Positions 23,390 to 34,214 of a stretch of 64,000 bases of DNA are shown here, piece by piece. Position 1 is the stretch's first letter, and the number at the start of each line of letters is the position of its first letter. The DNA is from Sipunculus nudus (lineage: Eukaryota; Annelida; Sipuncula; Golfingiida; Sipunculidae). The stretch is taken from contig CM049310.1 in assembly GCA_026874595.1 (NCBI GenBank), forward strand, positions 36,719,558 through 36,783,557, read 5' to 3'. Below the pieces are notes generated by a model. It was not told where the DNA came from, ran no database searches, and saw only the letters and a list, made by a program, of their open reading frames with translations. The translations under genes were made by a program, and so were the position numbers.

Positions 23390-23391
23390 TA

Positions 23392-24119
23392 AATATATAT
23401 ATTATATATATTTAAATCATACAATTTGTATGTCTTCATGGGATATGAATTTATTCCGCCGAATTTAATGTGCTATTTCACTTGAAACGTGTCATATTAA
23501 AACCACGACAACAATTTGAAATAACATGTTGTATAAACATCTTATACATAAAATATGTACCTTTACATATCAAAATGTATGAAAAAATGGCTGATATTTG
23601 TCTGCTTTTACGGTTTTATTCTATGTCAGGACCAGAATAGTCGGAGTGCAGAGTATCTACATAAATTTGGACATTCACAATCTTTCAAATAACACCGGAA
23701 TTTCCACTGATTTTCTTCAATATTCGCATTTTTTAAATACAACACAATCTTGTTTTGTCAATACTACACAATACTCTACAATATTGTTTTGTCAACTTTA
23801 AATTTCAATGCAAAGGTTTGAATCTATACGAAAGATAGCGGATGTCAACGCTGTTGAAATGCTTACGGCGATTGAATCAATCCGGTTTGATAAGAGCACT
23901 AATATACGCCACAAAATAGCCCCAGATTAGCTTTAGGGCACGAGTTTATCCGCAGGGAGGGTTTGGTGTTCTTCTATTACTATTTCTATCCTTAAAACAT
24001 AAAACTTTTATGTTTTAAATATGTTCCAATACGTGATGTCTAAGTCTACATGCTACAAATATCATGACACTGCAATACGTGATGTCCATTCCTCGTATGT
24101 GATGATTCTTGGTCCCCGA
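23392..24119. other. Probable 3' region of the minus-strand modular gene
   Basis: Lies downstream (minus strand) of the stop at 24120. A TTTTATT near 23613 gives AATAAA on the minus strand about 500 bases after that stop and could be its polyadenylation signal. No other feature is seen. Confidence 0.3.
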
Positions 24120-24280
24120 TCACTTAGTGACACATGCCGTGGCCCCGGGGGCGGGGGCTGTGAAGCCCCAGGGGCAAGGGAAGCAGCGAATCATTCCCAT
24201 ATACGGGGCATATGTGCCAATTGGGCAGAGCTGACACATCTTTGTCCTGGCGTTCCACATCGACCCTCGAGCACATGGCA
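24120..24280 (-). CDS. Ephrin-receptor-like cysteine-rich (GCC2/GCC3-type) exon, last of four exons
   Basis: Extracellular cysteine-rich module. On the minus strand a strong acceptor (TTTTTTTCTTCTTTTCCAG) opens an exon starting in phase 1, so the G left by the previous exon completes a Val codon. The translation has the spacing CARGS..N..T..CQLCPIGTYAP....RCFPCPWG......GATAC, which is the GCC2/GCC3 pattern found in SVEP1 and related secreted proteins. It ends with TGA at 24120-24122 directly after the final cysteine and three residues, so this is probably the true C-terminus. It is joined upstream to 25534-25674. The identity of the whole protein is not known; SVEP1-like is the nearest description. 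Confidence 0.75.
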
Positions 24281-24298
24281 CTGGAAAAGAAGAAAAAA

Positions 24299-24858
24299 AT
24301 CCAGTGGAAACCTGGGTACGAGAGAGAGAGAGAGAGAGAGAGAGGGAGATTTCCAGTTCATTTCCCTTGTTTAGTTCTATTATTTGTAGGCCACTAAAAA
24401 TGTTCAACGGACTCAGAGTATAAAATTATGGGTCGCAGCCCAGATAGGCTGTGGCTGTACCAGTTCTTGTCACAAACCAGTGTTCAGCCGCGCCAGTTCC
24501 TGTTGCAGAGTCCATCTTGGTAAGCAGTGCCGCCAGTCGGGGGGACCAGTGCCGGCTTTAATCGGGTTGTATTCGATCATCACCCTCATTTTCGTAGTTA
24601 TACTATTACAATTTGATAAAATAAAAAAATGTTCTATGTAAAAAAATACCTGCAGATGAAAGAGTTCATCAGTTTTGATTTTTATGTAAAAACGACTGAT
24701 AATTCCATTTCGTATAATTTTATATATTTTTCAACATCACCTTCATGCTTAAATTTTTTTAGCAATTATTAAGTGTCTGAAAAGTTTTCCTCGATATATC
24801 ATGAAAAATAGGAAGTGTGTGTGTGTGTGTGGTGGGGGGGGGGTTTGGTCACCTGCGG
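24299..24858. other. Intron of the modular gene, with microsatellites
   Basis: Holds a GA tract (24318-24346) and a TG/G-run (24815-24843). The GC-richer patch 24420-24570 contains short open frames on both strands but no recognised domain. Confidence 0.4.
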
Positions 24859-25533
24859 CAACCTTATTGATATGCCCAGGACTCCTCGCTCTAGGGCAAA
24901 CACATGGGTGTGTTTGGAGAAATGTACGATAAGCTTGAACATGAACAAAATAAGGTTGTATAATATGCTCGTCGTATGTTTTGTGACCTTTGCCATTGTT
25001 TAATATGTACAGAGTTTGCAGACAATGGAACCTAAGGGAGTGTGGTTTAACATACATACTGTGTAGCATTTAACCAATGAAATTTGTTATCACAGCAATA
25101 CCACACAGAAATATGGTAACCTCTGACCTCATAGAATATGCGTGGATATTTGTAAGTATTTACAGCCAGTTTTCTTGAAGATCCATGAAATCACTTTTAA
25201 GTTATTGAAGCGACACTAAAAGTTAACGGACGCTACCATTACTATAAAGACCTGTTTCTTTAGACGGGAGTTTAAAAACCAGGAAACTCGACTGCCTGGC
25301 ATTTCTGTGCAGAGAACAAAAGATAGAGACCAACCTATTTCTAACCATACGTCTATAATGTTAAGAGATTAAACTGCTGAAATGGGCATGAATGGGATGT
25401 TTTGCTTTTCGATAGCAACAGTGGTGGCTTATATAATTATCATATCAAATCACCAGTCAATAAACCACACTCGGTGTTTTCTTTACCTTCACGTAAGATC
25501 CCTTTTTACTGGTTTACTGGACCTAGAACCTAC
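24859..25533. other. Remainder of the intron, no further module seen
   Basis: No additional cysteine-rich exon was found in the minus-strand frames that I read. Nothing else is recognised. Confidence 0.35.
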
Positions 25534-25674
25534 CGCACGTTTTTCCCACAGAGCGTGAAAAGCCTCTGTCGCAGACACAGTCGGTCCGTACACTAGCGAC
25601 ACCTGTCGTGTGACTGTGTTCACCACACGGCTGACACTTCGTGTCGGTAGCTTGGTAAGTGTCCTTCGGACAGG
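25534..25674 (-). CDS. Cysteine-rich ephrin-receptor-like / EGF-like exon, 141 bp
   Basis: This exon is hidden because the longest open frame here is a different one. On the minus strand a TTTTGTTTTTTCTTCAAAG acceptor precedes 25674 and a G/GTAGGT donor follows 25534. The exon is phase 1 at both ends and 47 codons long. Its translation has eight cysteines: ACPKDTY......KCQPCGEHS........RTDCVCDRGF.....KTC, the pattern of a GCC2/GCC3 half-module followed by an EGF-like C.C.G loop. Phase agreement with both neighbouring exons supports a single transcript. It is likely a secreted or extracellular-matrix protein part. Confidence 0.75.
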
Positions 25675-25861
25675 CTTTGAAGAAAAAACAAAACAAAATA
25701 TAGCCGTATATGATGGAATGCTTGTTAACATTTGATTAAAATATAATATTTCTAAAAAAATATATAAAACAAGGAATTTAATCCTCAATTGGATCAAAGA
25801 AAATTATTTATATACTATCTAAGCAGCAGTAGAAGTATTATTAGCGGAAGTGAACATAATA

Positions 25862-25862
<1 letters not shown>

Positions 25863-25943
<81 letters not shown>

Positions 25944-26000
25944 ACATATATATATGTATATATGATTATTTATTTATAAGTTAGTCTGTCTTAAAGGCTT

Positions 26001-26083
<83 letters not shown>

Positions 26084-26104
26084 GTATATATATATATATA
26101 TATC
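25863..26104. repeat. (TA)n and (TC)n(TA)n microsatellites in an intron
   Basis: About 78 bases of TA at 25863-25940, then TC at 26003-26034 passing into TA to about 26104. They lie between the sushi and cysteine-rich exons. The reported 150-codon frame starts in the repeat; only its middle part is the sushi exon. Confidence 0.95.
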
Positions 26105-26196
26105 ACGATACGATAACTCTGTGATACCTAATGTATTTATGTATATATTTATATCTATAATTAATTTTAAAGTGGCAACAGGAAATATTTTCGCAC

Positions 26197-26373
26197 CTGC
26201 ACAGACCGGGTTTGAGCCTGACCATGTACCGTTCAGGTTGCACTTTCTAACCCCATCTCCACTGGACCGGATGTACCCTTCATTGCATAAAATACTGCAA
26301 GCGCTATCTACCGTCGTGTTACACGTGCTCACGAGACCATGTACTGGAGGCTTCAAAGACGTGCATCTTATCT
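26197..26373 (-). CDS. Sushi/CCP (SCR) domain exon, 177 bp
   Basis: One complete sushi domain, an extracellular protein-binding module. On the minus strand the acceptor TTTTAATTTTAAAG precedes 26373 and donor G/GTGCGA follows 26197; both borders are phase 1 and the exon is 59 codons. The translation carries IRCTSL.PPVHG.V, then STC, SAC, ILCNEGY, RKC, NGTWSGSNPVC: six cysteines as in the six-cysteine sushi type of SVEP1 and selectin-like proteins, with the WSG before the last cysteine. A TA/TC microsatellite block lies in the downstream intron. Confidence 0.85.
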
Positions 26374-26759
26374 CTTTAAAATTAAAACAATATATACATA
26401 CATATATGTATACATACATACTGCTTCCAACAAAATTGCATGAAACCAACATTCAACATGTTAAGGGCTGCAACGTTAAACATGATTCTTGGCAAAAGTT
26501 GAAAAACCTTGGTCAGTAACAAGTAACAAATGTGCACTGCCAGAAATCTCGAGCCTAGATGATGAGCCAGTGAGGAAACGGCCGTATTTATACTCTACCT
26601 TGTCCGATCGTACAGACAGGCTGGAAGTAATAAGAACTGCGTGAGAACGACAGAAACGTTATAAAACGAGTAGAACCTACTGAGAACCTACTGCGAACCT
26701 TTAGAACCCGTAGAAACGTGTTGCCAACACGTTTAGAATTTGTAATTTTGTGTTTAACA

Positions 26760-27242
26760 TATTTTGACTGAATAACGACGCACTAAGGCCGAAATGCGGT
26801 CAAAACCTTCTGGTTTTGATTTGCGCCCTGTTAATGATAGACGAAGTCTTCTGGAGTTTTATAACTTGGAGAATATAGGTCACAGTGACCTACTTATCTG
26901 ATTTCCACAGAGGACCTGTCACGGCCTGTCAGCATTTGAAGTTTGAACTTCCTTTGTCTTGGAGTTAATAGTTGTTACGTTGCTAATGGAGGAATATGGC
27001 TTTTGATATTTCCACTCCATGACTCATGGGATATAGGTCACAGTAACATACTTTCCACATATAACCTATCTTGGTCATTAAGCGCGTCAAGTTTGAAGAT
27101 CCTGAGTCTTTTGGTTACCATTTATGCCCTGTTAACAGATTGATGGATGGATTCTGATGTTTACGCTACATAACTTAGCGAATATAGGTTAAAGTGAGTT
27201 ACCTATTGGTTTCAACAGAGAACCTTTCAGGACCTTTCAGTT
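26760..27242 (+). repeat. Three diverged tandem units of about 155 bp with a perfect ERE-like palindrome
   Basis: GAATATAGGTCACAGTGACCTACTT (positions 26871-26895, here only described as one block), GGATATAGGTCACAGTAACA near 27028 and CGAATATAGGTTAAAGTGAG near 27178 start three units that share GCCCTGTTAA, AAGTTTGAA and CAGAGGACCTGTCA/CAGAGAACCTTTCA. The first unit holds AGGTCACAGTGACCT at 26877-26891, an exact inverted pair of AGGTCA with a 3-base spacer. The array lies in the intron between the TSP1 and sushi exons. Confidence 0.65.
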
Positions 27243-27481
27243 TATAATCAATAAACCACCTACCTATTATGTGTAGCTGACAAGATAAGCTTTTAATCTT
27301 TTAACAATTTTAATCATTCTTACAACGAAGTGAAATGAGTTATTTACAAAATTCGTTCATTCGTTCAAATGAGGCAAAGGAAACAAAGACTAGCTACTTC
27401 AGTCTATAAGAAAAAGATAAGACATACACTGACTGTACTGACAACATGTTTCTTAAAAGCAAGGGATTCAGCGACATTCAC

Positions 27482-27690
27482 CTCCCAAAGGTGTGCCGCC
27501 ATTTTCACAAGATCTTGTACAGCTGCGACGTTTCGAATTCCCTCCAGGACATTCGTTCCTTTTAGCCCAGTGAAAGCATTCTCCGATGGTCTCCTGGCTG
27601 CGAGTGGCTGTCTGATAGCCATTGTGGCCACATTGACTTGAACAGGAGCTCCAACTTGACCATCGTCCCCAGCAATGTTTAGGGCAAAAC
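27482..27690 (-). CDS. Thrombospondin type-1 repeat exon
   Basis: One TSP1 module, read in a frame other than the longest one. On the minus strand the translation shows CWGRWSSWSSCSSQCG, the WxxWxxCxxxCG signature, then a long variable middle with three more cysteines and RRSCTRSCENGG. The exon ends at 27482 with G/GTGAAT in phase 1, which fits the sushi exon at 26373. The 5' border is less sure: ATATATCAG before 27690 gives phase 2 and a poor pyrimidine tract. Further exons should lie upstream beyond the MITE pair at 27.95-29.24 kb but none was identified. Confidence 0.75.
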
Positions 27691-27952
27691 CTGATATATT
27701 ATCCAAATAGTAACTGTCACTGCACATGACAGTGTAAGAATACTGTATTTATATCTCTGACACTTAAATAATGATAATGATTTAAATGATAGAAATAAAA
27801 TAGACACCATATTGTTAATATTAACGGACTGTGTTTTTACTGTCTAGCGATATATATGATCGGTCCAGGTAAATGTAAAATGACAGCGTAACTTGGACAC
27901 AAAGTCAGGTATGGCGTAAGAAAAGACATTATGAAACATGCATAGTTTTGAC

Positions 27953-28601
27953 AAGGCCTGGGTCTCACTTACCGCGTTCTTTCTATGGTTCACCATGTTA
28001 TTGAAGGTAAGACTTGGTAGGACCTGGCCTTTACCGTAGGACACCGTAGATTACGTGAAAGAACGTGGGTGGTCGTGAGGAGTTCACGTTCTCTTTAAAA
28101 TGTCCAAAACGAACGGGACAGAAAGGGGCTCCTATTATGGAGATCTGCGACTCTTGGCACCTTGAAGGAACCAATTTCGCGTGGTAAACCCTGGAAATGG
28201 GGCCACGACAAATCCTCTTGTCACCTAAAAACGTGGTCCGTTGCCGTAGGATACCGTAGGAAAACGTGGCTGAACGTTGTTACGGTGACACTGCCGTAGG
28301 TGTACGTAGATGGCAGTAACAGCACCGTGGTGAGAACGTGGCGAGGACTTTGACGAATGGGGCCAATCTCCGTTCTTCTGCGCCAGGCCGCGTTTGCTCG
28401 TAGGCGAACGTGGTTATAACGGTCTAATGGCGTAGAAGCACAGTAGATGAACGTGAAATTCCGTCGGAAGAACGGGCCACGAGGTCACGAGAACGCAGTC
28501 TTCAAGTTCATTCCGTTCATTCCCGATAATGTCATATTTTGAACTGCCCTGGCTGGACTGTGAGACACCGTAAAAGGACGTGGTAAGTAAGACCGAAGCT
28601 T
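27953..28601. mobile_element. MITE 1 of a tandem pair, about 650 bp
   Basis: The left end AAGGCCTGGGTCTCACTTACC is the diverged inverse of the right end (GGTAAGTAAGACCGAAGCTT). The interior is full of CCGTAGG and AACGTGG words and matches MITE 2 throughout. No coding capacity. Harbinger-like affiliation is suggested only by the shared GAACGTGGGTGGTCGTG word inside the element at 58993-61913. Confidence 0.7.
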
Positions 28602-29239
28602 AAGCCTAGATCTCACTTATCACGTTCTGTCTACGGTTCACAACGTTCTTGTAGTCGTGGGAGGACTTGGCAGGACGGGGTCTTTACCGTAGGACACCAA
28701 AGGGGGACGGGAATGAACGTGAGTGGTCGTGCGGTCTCTTTGAAATGTTCTAATCGAACGGGACAGAGCGTGGCCCCTGACACAGAAATGTGCACCTCGT
28801 GGCACCTGGAGTGAACTGATTTGGCCTGTCAGACCCTTGGAGCTGGGTCACAGTAAATCATCTTGTCATCCTAGAACGTGATCTATTGCCTTAGGAAACC
28901 GTAGGAAAACGTGACTGAACGTGGTTACCGTGAAACTACCGTGACACTGCCGTATGAGAACGTAGATAACAGAAGCAGTCCGTAGCGAAAACGTGGCAGG
29001 CACGGGGAAGAAGGGGCCAGCCAACGTTCTTCTAAGGCAAGCCACGTTTTTACTCAGAAGAACGTGGTTATTACCGTAGCAATTCCACGGATGAACGTGA
29101 AAAATACCGTGGGATGAACATGCCACGAACGTCACGAGAACGCGGGCTTTAATTTCATCACGTCTTATCCCGACACTGTCACGTTCTGGCTTGAATCGCG
29201 AGACACCGTAGAAGGAAGTGGTAAGTTAGATCTAGGCTT
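28602..29239. mobile_element. MITE 2 of a tandem pair, about 640 bp
   Basis: Ends AAGCCTAGATCT and AGATCTAGGCTT form a perfect 12-bp inverted repeat that extends imperfectly for about 25 bp. It abuts MITE 1 directly, in the same orientation. The 89-codon frame 28866-29135 is part of the element and not a gene. Confidence 0.75.
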
Positions 29240-30471
29240 TAAAGATGAAATGTTTTAAGACACCTGTGTGGTATGACGTAAGGCCAATATTCATGATGGG
29301 GAATACCCGACGTCGAGTGTATTATAAAGGCCGTCAAACGTCGATATATAAGTTCTGGAGACGTCGGGCTGGTCAGTTCTTAGCATATCTAAAGTAAACG
29401 CATATTTAATTCTTCGATAATTTATAACGAAGACTTTTTTCATCACAAATTTGCCAAAATATCACTTGGGTTAACAAATCGTCCCTGAATGGGTGTGGAC
29501 TCACAATATGCGTAGAGGAAGCCAGCATATGACTGAAGAAAATTATAAAAGGTGGAAGGTTACAGGAAGTGTTGCTTCTCTCTGGCACCTCGGCATCTGT
29601 GCTATTCAACACACTAATATCCGTTAAAGATTTAATTTATCCTAAAACTTAGTCATATACCCTGCCATTCATTATTATCTTTGTCTTTTATCTTATTAAG
29701 CGTATGAAAAGTAAAACATTCTTGCCCATTACTGTTGTTATAGTTATTACTATAGTTAATCAAAGTTTATGTTTAACAAAATTTAAAATAAAATTACAAA
29801 AAAACGCTCAGCTGAGCCAAAGCAGCTAGAGTTTTCATGCCTTTGAAGCGTCGATGACAACTGATATGGTGTATTTTAATGAATAAAAGAACAACCAATC
29901 AAAATGGTAGAGGTATGATACCTGGTTGGGTGAAGGAAACAAGACTTTTATAATGAAGGCGTTATATCAGAGACAGCGAAATTAGAGTTCTTCAATTTCC
30001 TCGACCTCAAACATTAGATCAACAATAAATCTCTGAACGAAAAGTTTGGAAGGTCTTCCAAACAGCTGTGGTTTTTATATATCTGATTTGCTAATCGATG
30101 TTCTTGCAGACGTTTTTGGATTACGATCGGTGATCATTTTGGCCTGCTCCTAAATGTTATCAACATATTGATACAAAGATAACGAGCATAATTTCTATAG
30201 AAAGTTATAATATACATAGAGATTTACGACATTTCCTCAATTTAATACGCATAGGGTATGGCAAAAGATACCTTTAAAATTTACAGGCATAATATAATAA
30301 ATAGGCCTATTTCCACTTTATAGGCCCATTGAAAACAGATCATTGTAAGTTAAAATACCAGTTTACCAATCATTTTCCCCATCTTCACACTGCCAAAAAC
30401 TCTACACGATCGGACAGATTGGTAGTATAAGACCTGTTTGTTCACTTGATATACAAAAGCCTCTAAACGTT
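29240..30471. other. Intergenic, no gene recognised
   Basis: AT-rich. A 68-codon minus-strand frame at 29406-29612 has no recognised motif. AGGCCTATT/ATAGGCCC words near 30300-30330 form a weak inverted pair. Nothing else is seen. Confidence 0.4.
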
Positions 30472-30730
30472 TTAGATAACAGTAAAGGAACAATAGGGAA
30501 CAAACCGTTCGAGTTTTGATTTCTGCTGAGCCTCTCTTCGAAGCTGTTCAGCTTTCCATCTTTCAGCTCTCCTTTCTTCAGCGGCGGGAATTCCTAAGCC
30601 CGCGGCGAGGCCTGGGATCAAGGCCAGCAGGAACCAAAACCGCTTCGTCCGATGTTTGATGAGCGCTTTAGCTGTCGAAGCCTCGATGAACACCTGCCGT
30701 GACGGTGGACTTGTAACTGCACCTGTGTTT
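30472..30730 (-). CDS. Probable terminal exon of an unidentified small membrane protein
   Basis: On the minus strand a TTTTTGTTCTTTGAGCAG acceptor precedes 30730, giving a phase-2 exon of 86 codons ending TAA at 30472. It is clearly richer in GC than its AT-rich flanks. The translation has a basic stretch (KHRTKR), one hydrophobic helix (FWFLLALIPGLAAGLGI) and then a highly charged, helix-forming stretch (EERRAERWKAEQLRREAQ). That layout fits a single-pass membrane protein with a coiled tail, for example a small mitochondrial inner-membrane or assembly factor, but I do not recognise the family. A possible donor (GTTTGT) lies before the end, so the last ten residues may be intronic. No preceding exon was identified. 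Confidence 0.45.
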
Positions 30731-32289
30731 CTGCTCAAAGAACAAAAATATCACAATATCCCTTCCTTCCTGTACTTCATAGATGTTGCCTCTTAAACGT
30801 CCATGTAAGCTTTCTAACGTTCGAGGGGGAAAACATGCCTATGGTAGCAGTGTCGTCCATTATTCTTCCAGGGTCGGGGGACGACTCGAAGTCGTGGGAG
30901 GGTAATCAAAGTTGGGGCAACCTGGGGCAAATATCATCCCCCTCCCCCTCCCCTTTGCCAAAAAAAGTGGGGAGGGTGATATATACCCCACCGCACCCCG
31001 CACCCTGAATTGACACCCATGGCAGAGAGTCAACCAATGCCATTTGGTATTTTGCATGTTATCTCTTATATATACGCATGTACTGAATATTTATATTGAA
31101 TCAGCCAATGCTATCCAATTGAAAAGGCTATTTTACATTGCAGTTATTAACAATACTGTTTTTCTTAACCGTTATTCTGATACGCGCCCAAAACGGGCCT
31201 TCAGGATTTTTCTGAAGCACCTGTGCGTTGCTTTCTTTACAGAATTTTAATCTATGCAGGTACGCATAAAAAAATAACAAGTACACGGTAAGCTTTAAAT
31301 GTTTCATATTCTGATTGGCTGAAATATAATAGAATATTGGGTCCACCAAAAGATGTGCTTTCGAGGCCCTTGCGCATTTCAACCTTTCACATTTTTCCGT
31401 TTTTCGTGTGAGTGCACCATTTCCTCATTTCGCTCCGTAATGCCTTAAATGCGAGTGACGTAGGTAGGTAGACTCACGAGGTTTGTTTATTTATTGTCCT
31501 ATATTTATGTGTTTTGTCTTATTGTTTTGAACGCAGTTTGAGCATTTTAACATTCATGACTAGAGTTGTTATTATTATTATTATTATCATTATTACTTTC
31601 GCATGCGTTGGTGCATGAGAGTCAGGGGTGAGCTGTAACCATGTTGTTAACCATTATTCCATTCAGCTGATGAAGGTAATGAAAATGTGTACTTCTGTTT
31701 ATTTTATCTTTAATCTTGAAACTTTGAGTCATTTAAATTTTGGATATGTCATAAAACTGACAGATGAATATGTAGGCCCACTACTGTTTAACTGTCTATT
31801 ATCTAGCTGTTTGACCAACATAGACTCGTAAAGCCTACGTAGTAAGCCTCCAGTAGGCTTACAGCCATTATATATATAATATTGGTGTGTGAACGATGAC
31901 ACAGATTTTTAAATAAATCATAAAATATAAAATAAACAAACGTCGGTCCTTTCTAATCATTTAAAAGAAAGAAAATGTTTTAGTCACTGGACGGCATTAT
32001 TTTAGGGACCAGGCAGTAAATCTTATGCTACGACTGGTACAGCTTTTTAGTTCACTGATCAAATGGTCGACGATTGCCAGTATAACAAGAGATACTGTCA
32101 GCTATTTTATGGTTTTGTTATATACTCTTCTTGGTAACGGAAGATACATATTCTGAAACTGTTTACTGGTTTTTGAACAACTGCAGGAATATTTGACAAA
32201 TTTAGAAATTTGAGAAGTTTCCAAGAATTAAGGTACTTACATTAAATGTAAGGGGTCTGAATTAATTTGTGTTTTTATATGAGTACGGG
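30731..32289. other. Intergenic, no gene recognised
   Basis: 30880-31010 is GC-rich with CCCTCCCCCT and a GTGGGGAGGGTGATATATACCCC word; a similar word (GGGGGGGTGATATATTCCC) occurs at 47511-47529, so it may be a dispersed repeat. A (TTA)n stub lies near 31570-31590. No gene is visible. Confidence 0.4.
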
Positions 32290-33010
32290 AAAAGCAAGGA
32301 TGACATTATATACAAGAAAAATACAGTACAAAGATGGAGCAATGAGTAGAGAGGAATACAATATATATGACCATGGCAGCAGTAATAGTAGAGGTATAGC
32401 TGAACTTTTTAATCAAGTCTTGATTTTGAAATTATCAGGATGTTTAAAGACCTTGACAATTCTTTAAGAGAATCAGAGATACATTAATACATTATAGATA
32501 ACTCAGGACATGCATTTGATATCAGGAGGAGTTTTTTAATATTATTTTAGATTATATTGAAAAAATGTGGTGGTAGACAAACTGTTAAATCTGAATCAGT
32601 CGAGGATCTAAAAGATATAATGTCAGAGTGGACACTTGTAGACCTCTGGAGACTGAGAAGTGAAACTATGAAATCTTTTAAATGGAGACATAATCAGCCA
32701 CCAATATAATGTAGATTAGACATGTTTTCAAGTGAGATGCAATATTTTGTCATTAAAGCCGAAATACTTCCAGTCAGATCACTCAAGGGTCCTTTTAGAT
32801 TTTGAACTATTATTGATCTAGACCGAGGAAAGGGATCTTTGAAATTTAATATGCTTTGTTGGAAGATGCTAATGATATAAAATTAATGAATGAAAAATTC
32901 GACATATGGTGCGACGAATTTTTAGTTAATTATATGAATTGAAGAAATAAATTGGAAATTATTATATTAGGAAGAAAATAAGGAAAAGAAATGGCAATAG
33001 GAAACATATT
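32290..33010 (+). pseudogene. LINE endonuclease relic (L1/Tx1-like), broken
   Basis: Non-LTR retrotransposon remains. Frame-hopping translation gives DHGSSNSRG near 32371-32394, which resembles the HGxxxSRGV strand of apurinic-type LINE endonucleases. Further on come EWTLVDLWRLRSE and FKWRHNQPP (about 32630-32705), then CRLDMF and a KAEILPVRS segment (to about 32782), which is the C-terminal end of that endonuclease fold before reverse transcriptase. Multiple stops and frameshifts break it and no RT motif follows. The family call rests on motif order only. Confidence 0.6.
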
Positions 33011-33042
33011 CCATTGGCGGCGAAACCAAATTTTCAATGGGG

Positions 33043-33066
33043 GGGGGGCCAATGGTATACCCAATA

Positions 33067-33126
<60 letters not shown>

Positions 33127-33210
33127 TATATTTATAAAACAAGGGCCGTAGTCTGACACAAATGGCAGGGGGGGGGGGCAGTAAGCGGATTTGAGGGGGT
33201 AATCCCCGAC
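33043..33210. repeat. G-runs and (TA)n tract
   Basis: G9 near 33041, TA repeat 33068-33122, G10 near 33168 and a further G-rich stretch to 33210. Low complexity. Confidence 0.9.
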
Positions 33211-33786
33211 GGGGGGGGGTCTCCCCCCTCACGGTTTGGAAAATTTTGAAAAACTGTACGGGTACTACTGCATTCTGGTGCATTCTATTGGTCAATGCTT
33301 ATTTAGTAAAACAGTACCTCCTTGTAGGGAGATTATTTGTTTTTGTCTGGCAATGGATGCATTTTCACACAGAATATCAACTTTGCAATATTTTTTTTCA
33401 CCTCAAATCCGGGAGGCTGCGGCCCTGTATATATGGTAGGCCTACTCCAAGTACTGATGTGTGTGTGTGTGTGAGAGAGAGAGAGTGCAAATACTCAATA
33501 ATAATAGAGTGGATGTTTTTATACCAATCATTATCTGGGGGGGGGGTCCCCCTCTCACGGTTTGGAAAATTTTGAAAAACTGTACGGGTACTTCTGCATT
33601 CTGGTGCATTCTATTGGTCAATGCTTATTTAGTAAAACAGTACCTCCTTGTAGGAAGATTATTTGTTTTTGTCTGGCAATGGATGCATTTTCACACAGAA
33701 TATCAACTTTGCAATATTTTTTTTCACCTCAAATCCTGGAGGCTGCGGCCCTGTATATATTGTAGGCCTACTCCAAGTACTGATAT

Positions 33787-33819
<33 letters not shown>

Positions 33820-33865
33820 TGCAATTACCCAATAATAATAGAGTGGATGTTTTTATACCCATCCC
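33211..33865 (+). repeat. Near-identical tandem duplication, period 326 bp
   Basis: ACGGTTTGGAAAATTTTGAA at 33231 and 33557 start two almost identical units: both contain TGCATTCTGGTGCATTCTAT, TTGTAGGGAGATTATTTG (one base differs), the poly-T and GGAGGCTGCGGCCCTGTATA, and both end in a TG/GA microsatellite and AATAATAATAGAGTGGATG. Very few differences indicate a recent event. Frames across the units show no recognised protein. Confidence 0.95.
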
Positions 33866-34195
33866 CGGTTTTGCCGCCTATGTAATCGGGATTTAAATTA
33901 GAGTCAGGCTCAAGGTAAGGGAAAGGTTGTCCTAACCAAATAATGGAGCTTTGGTTCAACGTGGAAAAGTAGAGGTTTTGTGAAATTAGATGGAACGCAT
34001 CAGCACTCACAACAACTCACATGTCAGCGGCTAAAAAAAGAGTATATTAAAGGAAAATAAAAAGTACAGAATAAAAAAAATCACCCACGAGATGGGGTTC
34101 CCAACCTGTTACGCTTCCCTGTTACGCTTCCCAATGGTACACACACTAGATAAAACTTTACTAAAAGCAAAGTCTCCAAAAGTCTCCATAGATAC
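33866..34195. other. Spacer with a short duplicated word
   Basis: CTGTTACGCTTCCC is repeated directly at about 34107-34132. On the minus strand the copies read GGGAAGCGTAACAG, which could be the CA-terminus of an LTR. No gene is seen. Confidence 0.35.
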
Positions 34196-34214
34196 TTGAT
34201 CCCGGTTGGCGGTA

